Source of the DNA: Bacteroidaceae bacterium
Lineage (GTDB): Bacteria > Bacteroidota > Bacteroidia > Bacteroidales > Bacteroidaceae
Length of the DNA stretch: 64,000 nucleotides
Assembly (NCBI GenBank): GCA_017617635.1
Contig: JAFZVW010000023.1
Span: 1-64,000, forward strand
Direction: 5' to 3'
The notes beneath the pieces were generated by a model, which saw only the letters and a program-made list of their open reading frames with translations, was not told the origin of the DNA and searched no databases. Within the stretch, counting starts at the first letter, position 1. Each line of letters begins with the position of its first letter. A program made the position numbers and the translations under genes. Of this stretch, positions 44,397-54,390 are shown in pieces.

Positions 44397-46433
44397 ATGA
44401 ACCAGGATTCACAAATGATAGAGGCGGCATATCGCCGTCTTGTTAACACCTATCTTGACAGTCCGCATCGCAAGAAGGTGGATCTCGTTGAAAAAGCATT
44501 TAATTTTGCCCGCGAGGCTCACGAAGGAGTTTGCCGTCTTTCGGGAGAACCATATATTATGCATCCGCTGGCTGTCGCTCAAATCGTTTGTGGCGAGATA
44601 GGCCTGGGGAGTACCAGTATTTGCGCTGCCTTGCTGCATGATGTTGTCGAGGATACCGACTACACGGTTGAGGATATCCGCAATATCTTCGGTCCAAAGA
44701 TAGCGCAGATAGTTGATGGCGTTACGAAAATCAGTGGGGGTATCTTTGGAAGCCAGGCCTCTGCTCAGGCAGAGACATTCAAGAAACTCTTGCTCACAAT
44801 GAGCGAGGATATACGTGTCATTCTCATCAAGATCAGTGATCGTCTTCATAATATGCGTACACTTGGCAGCCAGTTGCCTGCCAAGCAAAAAAAGATAGCA
44901 GGCGAGACGCTATACATTTATGCTCCTTTGGCTAATCGTTTGGGGTTGAATCGTATCAAGGAAGAGTTGGAGGATTTGTCTTTTAAACACGAGCATCCCG
45001 AGGAGTATTCCCTGATAGTAAGCCGTATTGCAGACCGTCGTGAGCATTTGAACGAGATGTTTGCCGAATTTACTGCTCCTATCCGCGAGCGTTTGGATCA
45101 AACAGGACTAAAGTACGAGTTTAAGGCGCGCATCAAGACTCCATATAGCATTTGGAACAAAATGCAGACCAAGCATGTGACATTCGAAGAGATATATGAT
45201 ATTCTTGCGGCACGTATTATCTTTGAAGGCGACGGGGTTGAGCAGAACGAGACCGCAGAGTGTTGGCGCATATACGCTACAGCAAGCAATATATACAAAC
45301 CGCATCCAGAACGTTTGCGGGATTGGCTTTCCCATCCCAAGGCTAATGGATATCAAGCCCTGCAGTGTACGCTGATGAGTAAATCAGGTCAGTGGGTTGA
45401 GTTGCAGATTCGTTCGCGCAGGATGGATGATATTGCCGAGCACGGTTTTGCAGCACACTGGAAATACAAGGAGGGGGGCAAGACCAGTGAGGATAGCGAG
45501 AACGAGTTGGAAAAATGGCTGTCGACTATTAAGGAAATCCTAGACGATCCTCAGCCTAACGCAATGGACTTCCTGGATGCCATTAAATTGAATTTGTATG
45601 CAAGTGAGATATTTGTAGTAACTCCCAAGGGCGACTTCAAGACAATGCCGGCAGGATCTACTGTGTTGGATTTTGCATTCAGCGTCCATACTTTTTTAGG
45701 GACACACTGCATAGGAGCCAAGGTCAATCATCGTCTTGTTCCCTTGTCATACAAACTGGAGAGCGGAGATCAGGTCGAAGTAATGACTGGACGCAATCAG
45801 CAGACTACATCCGAATGGCTTCAGTGGGCAACAACAGCCAAGGCTCGAACCAAGATACAGGCAATACTCAGACGAAGGCAGCGCGAAGCCGAGAAACGAG
45901 GCGAACAGATGCTAAGTGAATTTCTCACTTCAAACGATATGGAATTTAATGCTGCTAACCTTGACCGCCTCTACAATTTCCATAATGTGCATACGCGCGA
46001 AGAATTATTCAGTTTGGTGGCAGCAGGTACAATCATGTTGGGCGAGGATGACTTGCGCATCCTGCGCAATAAGTCGGGTAAGCGCAAATGGCGTAAATAT
46101 ATACCATTCCTCAAGCGTAATTCGGCAGACCAACCGAGGCATATTGCTGAAGATAAAAAGCAGGGTGTGGCTCCCTGGCTGGCAAAGGATCACGATAAAT
46201 ATCAAGTAGGGTTACAAGTGGAAGGCAGTGATGGGATAGGCGTCTTGCATGAAATCACAGGATTGCTTTCCGGCGAGCATAGCATTAATATACGTCGGCT
46301 CAATGTGGAGTCAAAGTGTGATAAGTTTATTGCAGATATGATAGTGGAAGTCGAGGATTTGGAAAGTCTGCAGATTGTAATGAATGAATTGAAACAGATA
46401 CCCTCGATAGACAAATTGGTGCGACTGTCTTAA
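44397..46433 (+). CDS. RSH-type (p)ppGpp synthetase/hydrolase
   Basis: The 678-residue long RSH enzyme has an HD hydrolase domain (LLHDVVEDTDYT), a synthetase domain (RIKTPYSIWNKM, YDILAARIIF, RLRD at 306-309, VELQIRS), a TGS domain (about 395-455) and a C-terminal ACT domain. RLRD resembles the RxKD of bifunctional Rel/SpoT proteins rather than the RelA ExDD. The usual NGYQxxH is NGYQALQ, with Gln at 323 where a conserved His (H312 in Streptococcus Rel) sits in the pocket. It ends 1 nt from the convergent merR-like gene. Confidence 0.92.
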   Translation: MNQDSQMIEAAYRRLVNTYLDSPHRKKVDLVEKAFNFAREAHEGVCRLSGEPYIMHPLAVAQIVCGEIGLGSTSICAALLHDVVEDTDYTVEDIRNIFGPKIAQIVDGVTKISGGIFGSQASAQAETFKKLLLTMSEDIRVILIKISDRLHNMRTLGSQLPAKQKKIAGETLYIYAPLANRLGLNRIKEELEDLSFKHEHPEEYSLIVSRIADRREHLNEMFAEFTAPIRERLDQTGLKYEFKARIKTPYSIWNKMQTKHVTFEEIYDILAARIIFEGDGVEQNETAECWRIYATASNIYKPHPERLRDWLSHPKANGYQALQCTLMSKSGQWVELQIRSRRMDDIAEHGFAAHWKYKEGGKTSEDSENELEKWLSTIKEILDDPQPNAMDFLDAIKLNLYASEIFVVTPKGDFKTMPAGSTVLDFAFSVHTFLGTHCIGAKVNHRLVPLSYKLESGDQVEVMTGRNQQTTSEWLQWATTAKARTKIQAILRRRQREAEKRGEQMLSEFLTSNDMEFNAANLDRLYNFHNVHTREELFSLVAAGTIMLGEDDLRILRNKSGKRKWRKYIPFLKRNSADQPRHIAEDKKQGVAPWLAKDHDKYQVGLQVEGSDGIGVLHEITGLLSGEHSINIRRLNVESKCDKFIADMIVEVEDLESLQIVMNELKQIPSIDKLVRLS

Positions 46434-46781
46434 TCAGACCAATTCGTTTAATTCTTTTCTTAGAGCAACCAACTCTGCGCGTAGGTTTTGTAGTTCTTCA
46501 AGAATCACTGACGTATCTTCTGCCCCCTTGCGGTTCTTTGTCAGTACAGCCTTCGCTGCAGCAATCTTCATGCCCTTGACCTTCAGCAGGTTATACACGA
46601 TTCGTATTTCCTCGATGTCCTGAACAGTATACTGGCGAATGCCACGTTCCGTTTTCTTTGGATTTATGTTGGGAAATTCTTTCTCCCAAAAACGCAATAG
46701 CGATCCGGCAACGCCAAACTTCCGGGACACTTCAGCTATACTGTAGTACATTTTCAAATCCTTGTTGGTGTTCAGTGACAT
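46434..46781 (-). CDS. MerR-family transcriptional regulator
   Basis: The 115-residue protein has an N-terminal winged helix (YSIAEVSRKFGVAGSLLRFWEKEFPNINPKK, about residues 13-43) with the MerR continuation RQYTVQDIEEIRIVYNLLKVKGMKI, and a C-terminal coiled coil. No effector domain or metal Cys is seen, so the signal is unknown. It is transcribed from 46833-46840, back to back with the alaS promoter. The target could be the divergent region itself. Confidence 0.9.
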   Translation of the reverse strand: MSLNTNKDLKMYYSIAEVSRKFGVAGSLLRFWEKEFPNINPKKTERGIRQYTVQDIEEIRIVYNLLKVKGMKIAAAKAVLTKNRKGAEDTSVILEELQNLRAELVALRKELNELV

Positions 46782-46832
46782 AAGTTTGCTGATTTGGAGT
46801 TTGTTGACCTTTTTTGTTAACGAATTCTTTGC

Positions 46833-46840
46833 AAAGTTAA
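46833..46840 (-). promoter_or_regulatory. -7 element for the merR-like gene
   Basis: On the minus strand this reads TAACTTTG. It is 12 bp from the alaS -7 box, so polymerases could interfere. Confidence 0.6.
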
Positions 46841-46852
46841 TTAAAACAAACT

Positions 46853-46860
46853 ATCTTTGC
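46853..46860 (+). promoter_or_regulatory. -7 element for alaS
   Basis: TATCTTTG lies 40 nt before the alaS ATG. Confidence 0.6.
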
Positions 46861-46900
46861 AATGTTTTCTAAAGAAAATCTCGTAAAATAGAAAAATAAA

Positions 46901-49531
46901 ATGACTGCAAAGGAAATAAGAGAATCTTTCAAACAGTTCTTTGAGGGGAAAGGTCATGCTATAGTACCCAGTGCACCTATGGTTATTAAGGATGACCCGA
47001 CATTGATGTTCACAAACGCTGGAATGAACCAGTGGAAAGATATTATTCTGGGAACACGCTCTCCGGAGCCACGTCGTCGTGCGGATACCCAAAAGTGTTT
47101 GCGTGTGAGTGGTAAGCATAATGATTTGGAGGAGGTTGGTCATGATACATACCACCATACCATGTTCGAGATGTTGGGAAACTGGTCTTTCGGTGATTAT
47201 TTCAAGGAAGGTGCTATCGATATGGCATGGGAATATCTGGTTGATGTTCTGAAACTTAATCCCCAAGACTTGTATGTTACGGTATTCGAGGGTGATGCCA
47301 AGGAAAACCTTCAGCGTGACGACGAGGCTGCTGCTTATTGGCTGAAGCATGTTCCTGCAGACCACATCATTAACGGCAACAAACACGATAATTTCTGGGA
47401 GATGGGTGATACTGGCCCATGTGGTCCTTGCAGTGAGATTCATTTGGACAGCCGCAGTGCAGAACAGAAAGCTGCTGTTCCTGGCCGGGAGTTGGTCAAT
47501 AAGGATAATCCACAGGTGATTGAAATCTGGAATATCGTATTCATGCAATACGAGCGTAAGGCTGATGGACACCTGGAGCCCTTGGGCATGAATGTTATTG
47601 ATACAGGCATGGGTTTCGAACGACTGGTACGTTCAATTCAGGGCAAGACATCCAATTATGACACAGATATTTTCCAACCGTTGATTCAGGATATGGCTGT
47701 GAAGGCTGGATGCAAGTATGGTGATGATGAGAAAAAGGATATCGCAATGCGTGTAATTGTCGATCACTTGCGTGCGATATCGTTTTCTATTGCCGACGGT
47801 CAGTTGCCTGGTAATGCCAAGGCCGGCTATGTAATACGCCGCATCCTTCGCCGTGCAGTACGCTATGGTTACACTTTCCTTGCTCAGAAGAAGCCGTTCA
47901 TGTATACTTTGGTTCCAACGTTAGTTCAGGAAATGGGAGATGCATTTCCTGAATTGACAGCCCAGCAGGAGCTCATTATGAAGGTCATGAAGGAGGAGGA
48001 AGATTCTTTCCTGCGTACTTTGGAAACCGGCATTCGCCTTCTGAATGGTGTGATGGACGAAACTCGCAAGGCAGGCAAGACTCAGATTGACGGTGACAAG
48101 GCATTCACACTGTTCGATACATACGGTTTTCCGTTAGATCTCACAGAACTGATCTGTCGTGAGAACGGCATGACAGTAGACGAAACAGGCTTTAATGCAG
48201 AAATGGAGAAACAGAAAGCCCGTGCACGTAATGCAGCACAAGTCGAAATGGGAGACTGGAATGTTGTCACAGATACTGATGACAAAGCAGAAATCAGTAC
48301 ATTTGTCGGCTATGATTATACAGAGTACAGTTGCCATATTGTAAAATACCGTGAAGTAAAGCATAAGAAAGGCGTCGTTTACGAAGCAATTCTCGATCAG
48401 ACTCCGTTCTACGGCGAGATGGGAGGTGAGGTAGGCGATACAGGTGTTCTGATTAATGATCAGGAGACCATCAAGGTAATTGATACAAAGAAGGAGAATG
48501 GTGTAAGCATACATATTCTCGAGCGTATACCATCTAATCCTCAGGCTGAGTTCATGGCATGTGTTGATGTTGAGGCACGACATGCCATAGAGGCTAATCA
48601 CACATGTACACATCTGCTGGATCAGGCTTTAAAGGAAGTTCTCGGTGAGCACGTCGAGCAGAAAGGCTCTTTGGTTACAGCCAATTCCCTACGTTTTGAC
48701 TTTTCACATTTCGAGAAAGTAACCGCAGAGCAGCTCCGCGAGGTGGAGCATCTTGTCAACGAACGTATACGACAGGACTTGCCTCTACAGGAGTATCGCA
48801 ATACACCTATAGAAGAAGCGAGGAAATTGGGCGCGATTGCCCTGTTTGGCGAAAAGTATGGTGATAAGGTACGTGTTATCCAGTTTGGAAACAGTGTCGA
48901 GTTCTGTGGTGGTTGCCACGCAAGCAGCACTGGCCGTATTGGTATGGTTCGTATCCTTAGCGAGAGCAGTGTTGCCGCAGGTGTGCGCCGTATAGAGGCT
49001 ATTACGGGCAAAGCTGTCGAGGATATGATCGACAAGATGCAAGACCTGGTGTCTGATTTGAAGGCTCTCTTCAACAACGCACCCGACCTTACGTCCGCAA
49101 TTAAGAAAGCCATAAGCGACAATGCCGAACTTAAAAAACAGGTCGAGGAGTTCAAGGCAGCCAAGACTCTGGAGTTAAAGAAGGCTTTGATTGAAAAGGC
49201 TCAGAATCGTGACGGAGTGAAGATAATTAGCGGTGTTGTTCCCATTGATGCACAGACAGCCAAGGACATTGCTTTCCAGTTGCGTGCACAATTTGGCGAA
49301 AAACTGGTAGTTGTTCTCGGTGGCGATGCATTCGGCAAGCCATCCCTTACAGTATGCTTCAGCGACGATATGGTTGCCGCAGGAAACAATGCCGGCAAAT
49401 TGGTGCGCGAAGCCGGCAAACTGATTCAGGGAGGTGGCGGTGGTCAGGCACACTTTGCAACTGCAGGTGGCAAAAATACGGATGGACTGAGGGCAGCAGT
49501 TGACAAAGTCCTCGAACTGTGTAGCTACTAA
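46901..49531 (+). CDS. alaS: Alanyl-tRNA synthetase
   Basis: The 876-residue class II synthetase has the catalytic core ([14 protein letters not shown] start, [10 protein letters not shown]), the editing domain with [11 protein letters not shown] and zinc segment [13 protein letters not shown], and the C-Ala domain with [10 protein letters not shown] near the end. It charges tRNA-Ala. Length and motifs are normal. The last 4 nt overlap the convergent HAD-hotdog gene. Confidence 0.97.
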   Translation: MTAKEIRESFKQFFEGKGHAIVPSAPMVIKDDPTLMFTNAGMNQWKDIILGTRSPEPRRRADTQKCLRVSGKHNDLEEVGHDTYHHTMFEMLGNWSFGDYFKEGAIDMAWEYLVDVLKLNPQDLYVTVFEGDAKENLQRDDEAAAYWLKHVPADHIINGNKHDNFWEMGDTGPCGPCSEIHLDSRSAEQKAAVPGRELVNKDNPQVIEIWNIVFMQYERKADGHLEPLGMNVIDTGMGFERLVRSIQGKTSNYDTDIFQPLIQDMAVKAGCKYGDDEKKDIAMRVIVDHLRAISFSIADGQLPGNAKAGYVIRRILRRAVRYGYTFLAQKKPFMYTLVPTLVQEMGDAFPELTAQQELIMKVMKEEEDSFLRTLETGIRLLNGVMDETRKAGKTQIDGDKAFTLFDTYGFPLDLTELICRENGMTVDETGFNAEMEKQKARARNAAQVEMGDWNVVTDTDDKAEISTFVGYDYTEYSCHIVKYREVKHKKGVVYEAILDQTPFYGEMGGEVGDTGVLINDQETIKVIDTKKENGVSIHILERIPSNPQAEFMACVDVEARHAIEANHTCTHLLDQALKEVLGEHVEQKGSLVTANSLRFDFSHFEKVTAEQLREVEHLVNERIRQDLPLQEYRNTPIEEARKLGAIALFGEKYGDKVRVIQFGNSVEFCGGCHASSTGRIGMVRILSESSVAAGVRRIEAITGKAVEDMIDKMQDLVSDLKALFNNAPDLTSAIKKAISDNAELKKQVEEFKAAKTLELKKALIEKAQNRDGVKIISGVVPIDAQTAKDIAFQLRAQFGEKLVVVLGGDAFGKPSLTVCFSDDMVAAGNNAGKLVREAGKLIQGGGGGQAHFATAGGKNTDGLRAAVDKVLELCSY

Positions 49532-50796
49532 AAATCCTTTTTGATAATACTGTTCGTTACGCGTACGCTGCTTACCAGCTTGCCGGTGCTGGTAAAGATA
49601 TCTACGTTCCACACATGGCTGCTTCGTCCAAGATGTACAGGAGTAGCCACGGCACGAACCGTATCACCTTCGTGTGCACTGCTTACGTGATTGCCTGAAA
49701 CCTGCATACCCACAGCCAGTTCTCCTGGTTTGCACACAATCAGGCTCCCAAGTCCTGCCAGTGTTTCAGCCAATGCAAGTGAAGCACCGCCTGCCAGGAT
49801 GCCGAAAGGCTGCCTGGTACGTCCGTCTACCGGCATTGTTCCCTCTACACGCTTAGGGCTGGCAAATGTATACTGCATACCTAGGGTTCCCATCAGAGTA
49901 TTCTTGTTTTGTGCATTCAGCACATCAACAGGAACTTCCATATCCTCCTCGGGTTTCTCCTTTTCCTCCTCAAAGGCACGTTCAATTGCCAAAGCAGCAC
50001 CATCTTCATCATTTGACAGTGTTGTGAAATCAGCGCAGCGGCGAACCTCTTCACTGGCATTCCCCATTGCAACACCTACACCTGCCATTTGGAGCATATT
50101 GATGTCGGCTCGTCCGTCACCTATGGCAAGCACCTCGTTCATGCTTATGCCCAGTATCTGTACCAAGGCGCTCATGCCATAGCTCTTGCCTACCTGATAG
50201 CCGACAATCTCCAGTAGATACGGATTTGAATGAATCGTGTCCAGAACACCGTTCAGATGACGCTGGAAATACTGGTCCAGTGCACCCAGGGCCTGCTCGT
50301 CGTCATTCACAATCATGACCTCAAACGGCCAATGCTTCTTCTCTCCGTTCTTCGGGTCAAACTCCGAGGCAAGATCATCCACTTGTCTCAGTTTCAGGCC
50401 ATTCATCTGAGCTTCGTCAATAATGTGCTCGTTCGTGATATCCGTGGCAACGACCTCGTCCTTGTAGTAATATGCCAGATGGCAGTCGCTCTTTGCAGTT
50501 TCCTTCTCCAGATACGGAATCATCTGGGGGTCTATCCGGCGTTCAAAAAGGACTTTACCCGTACTTGCCTCAGTAACTTTTGCACCATTGTAGCTTATGA
50601 TGTATCCGTCATTGAAGTCCAGGTCAATGGCACTTGCAAATGGCAGAATTCCGTGAGTCGGGCGGCCGCTTGCCAAGGCTATTTTTACTCCATTCTGCTG
50701 AACCTTGCGCAATGTCTTTATTGTGCGTTCAGTCATTTCACGGTTGCTGTTAAGCAATGTGCCGTCTACATCCAGTACAAGAAGCTTGAAATCCAT
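49528..50796 (-). CDS. HAD-superfamily hydrolase fused to PaaI/MenI-type thioesterase
   Basis: The 422-residue protein has two domains. Residues 1-275 are a Cof-type (IIB) HAD phosphatase with DVDGTLL (D9, D11), SGRPTHG and GDGRADINM. Residues 293-422 are a hotdog thioesterase with [13 protein letters not shown] carrying the catalytic Glu E344. Hotdog proteins of this kind hydrolyse acyl-CoA, including 1,4-dihydroxy-2-naphthoyl-CoA in menaquinone synthesis, which fits an anaerobe with menaquinone, but the substrate is not proven. The acidic linker around 276-290 joins the two. No menaquinone genes lie nearby. Confidence 0.87.
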   Translation of the reverse strand: MDFKLLVLDVDGTLLNSNREMTERTIKTLRKVQQNGVKIALASGRPTHGILPFASAIDLDFNDGYIISYNGAKVTEASTGKVLFERRIDPQMIPYLEKETAKSDCHLAYYYKDEVVATDITNEHIIDEAQMNGLKLRQVDDLASEFDPKNGEKKHWPFEVMIVNDDEQALGALDQYFQRHLNGVLDTIHSNPYLLEIVGYQVGKSYGMSALVQILGISMNEVLAIGDGRADINMLQMAGVGVAMGNASEEVRRCADFTTLSNDEDGAALAIERAFEEEKEKPEEDMEVPVDVLNAQNKNTLMGTLGMQYTFASPKRVEGTMPVDGRTRQPFGILAGGASLALAETLAGLGSLIVCKPGELAVGMQVSGNHVSSAHEGDTVRAVATPVHLGRSSHVWNVDIFTSTGKLVSSVRVTNSIIKKDF

Positions 50797-50843
50797 AATG
50801 TATTTTTCTTGTGTTTAAGGTTTTTTCGTGTTTTAAGCAAGAA

Positions 50844-50867
50844 AGCCCCACACTATTGTGTGAGGCT
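50844..50867 (-). terminator. Terminator 3' of the tRNA-Gln gene
   Basis: The stem AGCCTCACAC/GTGTGGGGCT (one wobble pair), loop of 4, lies 9 nt after the tRNA 3' end. The T-rich tail is stronger on the plus strand, so it might also insulate in that direction. Confidence 0.6.
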
Positions 50868-50875
50868 CTTTTTTG

Positions 50876-50946
50876 TTGGGCTACCCGGACTCGAACCAGG
50901 AAAGGCAGGACCAGAATCTGCAGTGTTACCATTACACCATAGCCCA
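50876..50946 (-). tRNA. tRNA-Gln (CTG)
   Basis: The 71-nt gene makes a cloverleaf with acceptor TGGGCTA/TAGCCCA, D loop and anticodon stem GCAGA/CCTGC (one A-C mismatch), loop TTCTGGT with anticodon CTG, and T loop TTCGAGT. CCA is not encoded. Confidence 0.92.
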
Positions 50947-51061
50947 AGATTGCAGTTGCAAATGTATGGCAATTTTCATTAACCTCCAAATATTTTGTCG
51001 AAAAAAGTGTGAAAAATCCTTGAAACAGCAATTGACAATTTGTAAATTGTCATTAAAATTG

Positions 51062-51069
51062 TATCTTTG
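51062..51069 (+). promoter_or_regulatory. -7 element for the rsfS-ftsH-cdsA-GH89 operon
   Basis: TATCTTTG lies 39 nt before the rsfS ATG. Confidence 0.65.
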
Positions 51070-51108
51070 CGCCCGTAATTTATATTTAAAGTAACTTAAA
51101 TTCAGTAG

Positions 51109-51474
51109 ATGTACATCAAGGGAAAAGATGTGTTAACAGATGCTGTAATCGAAGGATTGCAGGATAAGAAGGCAAGCCATATTGTGGTTGCCGACCTCAC
51201 AGGCATTGAAGACACTGTCTGTCGTAAATTTATTATTGCCCAGGCAGGCAGTACCACACAGATACACGCCCTGGCCATCAGTGTCGGAGATAAAGTCCGC
51301 CAGTTATGCCAGATGCGTCCTCTCGCGGTCGAAGGAATGCGTCAGGCCGTATGGGTGGCTATGGACTATGCAGAGGTTATTGTGCATATTTTTCTTCCCG
51401 AGGAACGAGCCTTTTATGATTTAGAGCATCTCTGGGCAGATGCAGAACTTACCGAATTACCAGATTTAGACTAA
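51109..51474 (+). CDS. rsfS: Ribosomal silencing factor RsfS
   Basis: The 121-residue DUF143 protein binds L14 and blocks subunit joining in slow growth. It has DLTGIEDTVCRKFIIAQAGST and AMDYAEVIVHIFLPEERAFYDLEHLW, the family core. The stop overlaps the ftsH ATG by one base. Confidence 0.95.
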   Translation: MYIKGKDVLTDAVIEGLQDKKASHIVVADLTGIEDTVCRKFIIAQAGSTTQIHALAISVGDKVRQLCQMRPLAVEGMRQAVWVAMDYAEVIVHIFLPEERAFYDLEHLWADAELTELPDLD

Positions 51475-53468
51475 TGGCAAACGAACAGAAAAACAAGAAA
51501 AACAAGGGCAGGCAGTCCTCGTTTAATTTTACTTGGATATATATTATAATTGCCACCGTATTAGGATACCTGTTTATCAACGGAGGTGGACAGTTGGAAA
51601 ATTCCGGTAGCCGTGAAGTCAATTACACCAAGTTCCAGAAATACGTACGCGAAGGTTATGCCCAGCGTATTGTTGCAGATAAGGACGGCGGCACCGTTAC
51701 CATGTATGTCCAGCGCGACCATATCCGCGATGTGTTTCCCACGACTCAGGATTTCAAGGGCAAGACACCTACAGTTACGGCTCAATATCCAAGCGATGAC
51801 CGCTTGGATGATTTCCTTGAATCCGAACGGAAGGCCAAACGCTTTTTAGGTGAAGTGGAATATCGCCACAGCGATGATTCTGCATGGTGGAATTTATTCT
51901 TCAACCTTGCTCCCATGGCTGTAATAATATTTGTATGGATATTCCTGTTGCGGCGAATGGGAGGAGGTTCTGGCAACTCTGGCAGTTCAGGCTTTTCAGG
52001 TCCGATGAGCATTTTCAGCGTCGGCAAGAGTCGCGCCAGGCTTGTAGATAAGGACGAGGAAAACAAGGTCACTTTCAAGGACGTCGCAGGTCAGGAAGGT
52101 GCCAAGCAGGAAGTGCAGGAAATTGTAGATTTCCTTAAGAATCCTGCGAAGTATACCGATTTGGGAGGCAAGATACCAAAAGGCGCATTGCTCGTGGGTC
52201 CTCCGGGAACAGGCAAGACACTTCTAGCTAAAGCCGTTGCAGGCGAAGCCGATGTACCGTTCTTTTCAATGAGCGGCAGTGATTTTGTCGAGATGTTTGT
52301 CGGTGTAGGTGCCAGCCGTGTACGTGACCTTTTTTATAAAGCCAAGGAGAAGGCTCCCTGTATCATATTCATTGACGAGATAGATGCCGTAGGCAGAGCC
52401 CGTGGCAACAAGATGTCCATCGGAGGCAATGACGAACGCGAGAATACACTCAACCAGCTCCTTACCGAGATGGATGGCTTCGGAACAAACAGCGGAGTAA
52501 TCATCCTTGCCGCAACCAACCGTGCTGATATCCTCGATCAGGCCCTGTTGCGTGCAGGTCGATTCGACCGCCAGATACATGTAGATCTTCCGGATGTTAA
52601 CGAGCGACGTGCAATTTTCGAGGTACATCTGCGTCCTATCAAGAAGGCCGACGACCTTGATTTGGACTTTCTGTCACGCCAGACACCGGGTTTCAGCGGT
52701 GCAGACATAGCCAATGTTTGTAACGAGGCCGCACTTATTGCCGCCCGCCATTCCCATTCAACCGTTACCAAGGAGGATTTCCTTAGTGCCGTAGACCGCA
52801 TTATAGGCGGTCTGGAGAAAAAGACCAAGGTAATGACGGCCGAGGAGAAGCGTACTATAGCTATCCACGAGGCAGGCCATGCCACAGTCAGTTGGCATCT
52901 CCAATATGCCAATCCGCTTGTCAAGGTTACCATTGTTCCACGCGGCAGGGCTCTTGGAGCAGCATGGTATCTTCCCGAGGAACGTCAGATAACCACACGC
53001 GAACAGATGCTTGACGAGATGTGCGCAACTCTTGGAGGACGTGCTGCCGAGGAAATTTTTATAGGCCATATCAGTTCAGGAGCTATGAATGACCTTGAAC
53101 GCGTGACCAAGCAGGCATACGGTATGGTGGCATATATGGGCATGAGCGACAAACTCCCCAATCTCTGCTATTACAACAACAGCGAATACCAGTTCCAAAA
53201 ACCATACAGCGAGGATACTGCCCGTGAGATAGATGCCGAAGTCAAAAAGATCATCGCCGAGCAGTATGCCCGTGCCAAGGCGCTTCTCAGTGAAAAGTCT
53301 GCAGGTCATGGTCAGTTGGCGGAAATCCTACAGGAGCGCGAGGTTATATTTGCCGATGATGTTGAACATATCTTCGGCAAGCGTCCATGGGTAAGCCGTA
53401 CAGAGGAACTGCTTGAAGAGAAGCCTGTAGACGCTGAAACAACAACAGAAGCAAAGACGGAATCCTAA
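51474..53468 (+). CDS. ftsH: ATP-dependent zinc metalloprotease FtsH
   Basis: The 664-residue membrane AAA+ protease has an N-terminal TM (about 18-37), a periplasmic domain, a second TM (about 138-158), Walker A GPPGTGKT, the second region of homology [20 protein letters not shown] and the zinc site HEAGH at 465-469. It degrades damaged membrane proteins and regulatory substrates. The order rsfS-ftsH-cdsA is common in Bacteroidetes. Confidence 0.97.
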   Translation: MANEQKNKKNKGRQSSFNFTWIYIIIATVLGYLFINGGGQLENSGSREVNYTKFQKYVREGYAQRIVADKDGGTVTMYVQRDHIRDVFPTTQDFKGKTPTVTAQYPSDDRLDDFLESERKAKRFLGEVEYRHSDDSAWWNLFFNLAPMAVIIFVWIFLLRRMGGGSGNSGSSGFSGPMSIFSVGKSRARLVDKDEENKVTFKDVAGQEGAKQEVQEIVDFLKNPAKYTDLGGKIPKGALLVGPPGTGKTLLAKAVAGEADVPFFSMSGSDFVEMFVGVGASRVRDLFYKAKEKAPCIIFIDEIDAVGRARGNKMSIGGNDERENTLNQLLTEMDGFGTNSGVIILAATNRADILDQALLRAGRFDRQIHVDLPDVNERRAIFEVHLRPIKKADDLDLDFLSRQTPGFSGADIANVCNEAALIAARHSHSTVTKEDFLSAVDRIIGGLEKKTKVMTAEEKRTIAIHEAGHATVSWHLQYANPLVKVTIVPRGRALGAAWYLPEERQITTREQMLDEMCATLGGRAAEEIFIGHISSGAMNDLERVTKQAYGMVAYMGMSDKLPNLCYYNNSEYQFQKPYSEDTAREIDAEVKKIIAEQYARAKALLSEKSAGHGQLAEILQEREVIFADDVEHIFGKRPWVSRTEELLEEKPVDAETTTEAKTES

Positions 53469-53494
53469 TACACATATTATTCAATCCCTGAAAT

Positions 53495-54358
53495 ATGAAA
53501 AACTTGATTTTAAGAACCCTTACAGGCATATTATATGTAGTGCTTGTCGCAGGCAGCATTTCATTCAGCCCATACTCCTTCGGTGTTCTTTTTGCCGCAG
53601 TAACAGCACTTGTTACACTCGAGTTCTGTACAATTATCAGTGCCCGCGGTGAGTTCCAGTTGAATTCACTCATCACTACACTTGCATCTATTTTAATGTT
53701 TTTTGGCTTTTTTGCATGGAACAGCGGGTACGCACAGCAACTGCTGCTGCCCGGTATGGTCTTTCTGCCATATATTGTGACAATTGCCTACCTTTTTATC
53801 AGTGGTCTGTATTTGGACCGTACACATGCACTTGATGTGTGGGCATACACCATGATGTCACAGATTTATATAGCACTGCCTTTTTCGTTGCTCACTTGCA
53901 TAGCTTTCATCCCATATCCATTGGGGGCACTTGGTGTGGCGTATGTTTGGATGTATCCATTGGCGGTATTCATGTTCCTCTGGGCCAGTGACACAGGTGC
54001 ATATTGTGTAGGTTCTCTTTTGGGTAGAAAGATCCCGTACAGACTGTTCCCCAGTATTTCTCCCAAGAAGAGTTGGGTTGGCAGTATCGGCGGTGGTCTC
54101 CTGGCTATACTAGTAGCAATTCCAGTGTCCATTTTTGAACCATCTATGACTATATGGCAGTGGATTGGGTTTGCCCTTGTCGTAACTGTATTCGGAACCT
54201 GGGGTGATTTGGTAGAAAGTCAGATAAAGCGCACCCTTGGCATCAAGGATAGCGGCAATATCCTGCCAGGACATGGTGGCCTCCTGGACCGTTTCGACAG
54301 CTCCCTGCTTGCCATCCCGGCTGCAGTCATATACATCTTTACCATGTGGATGGGATAG
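53495..54358 (+). CDS. cdsA: Phosphatidate cytidylyltransferase
   Basis: The 287-residue membrane enzyme makes CDP-diacylglycerol. It has about 6-8 TM helices and the family C-terminal signature SPKKSWVGSIGGG, then GDLVESQIKRTLGIKDSG and LPGHGGLLDRFDS. The ATG is 26 nt after the ftsH stop. Confidence 0.95.
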   Translation: MKNLILRTLTGILYVVLVAGSISFSPYSFGVLFAAVTALVTLEFCTIISARGEFQLNSLITTLASILMFFGFFAWNSGYAQQLLLPGMVFLPYIVTIAYLFISGLYLDRTHALDVWAYTMMSQIYIALPFSLLTCIAFIPYPLGALGVAYVWMYPLAVFMFLWASDTGAYCVGSLLGRKIPYRLFPSISPKKSWVGSIGGGLLAILVAIPVSIFEPSMTIWQWIGFALVVTVFGTWGDLVESQIKRTLGIKDSGNILPGHGGLLDRFDSSLLAIPAAVIYIFTMWMG

Positions 54359-54390
54359 ATAATTCCTTACCTTAATTCTAATACCACGTT

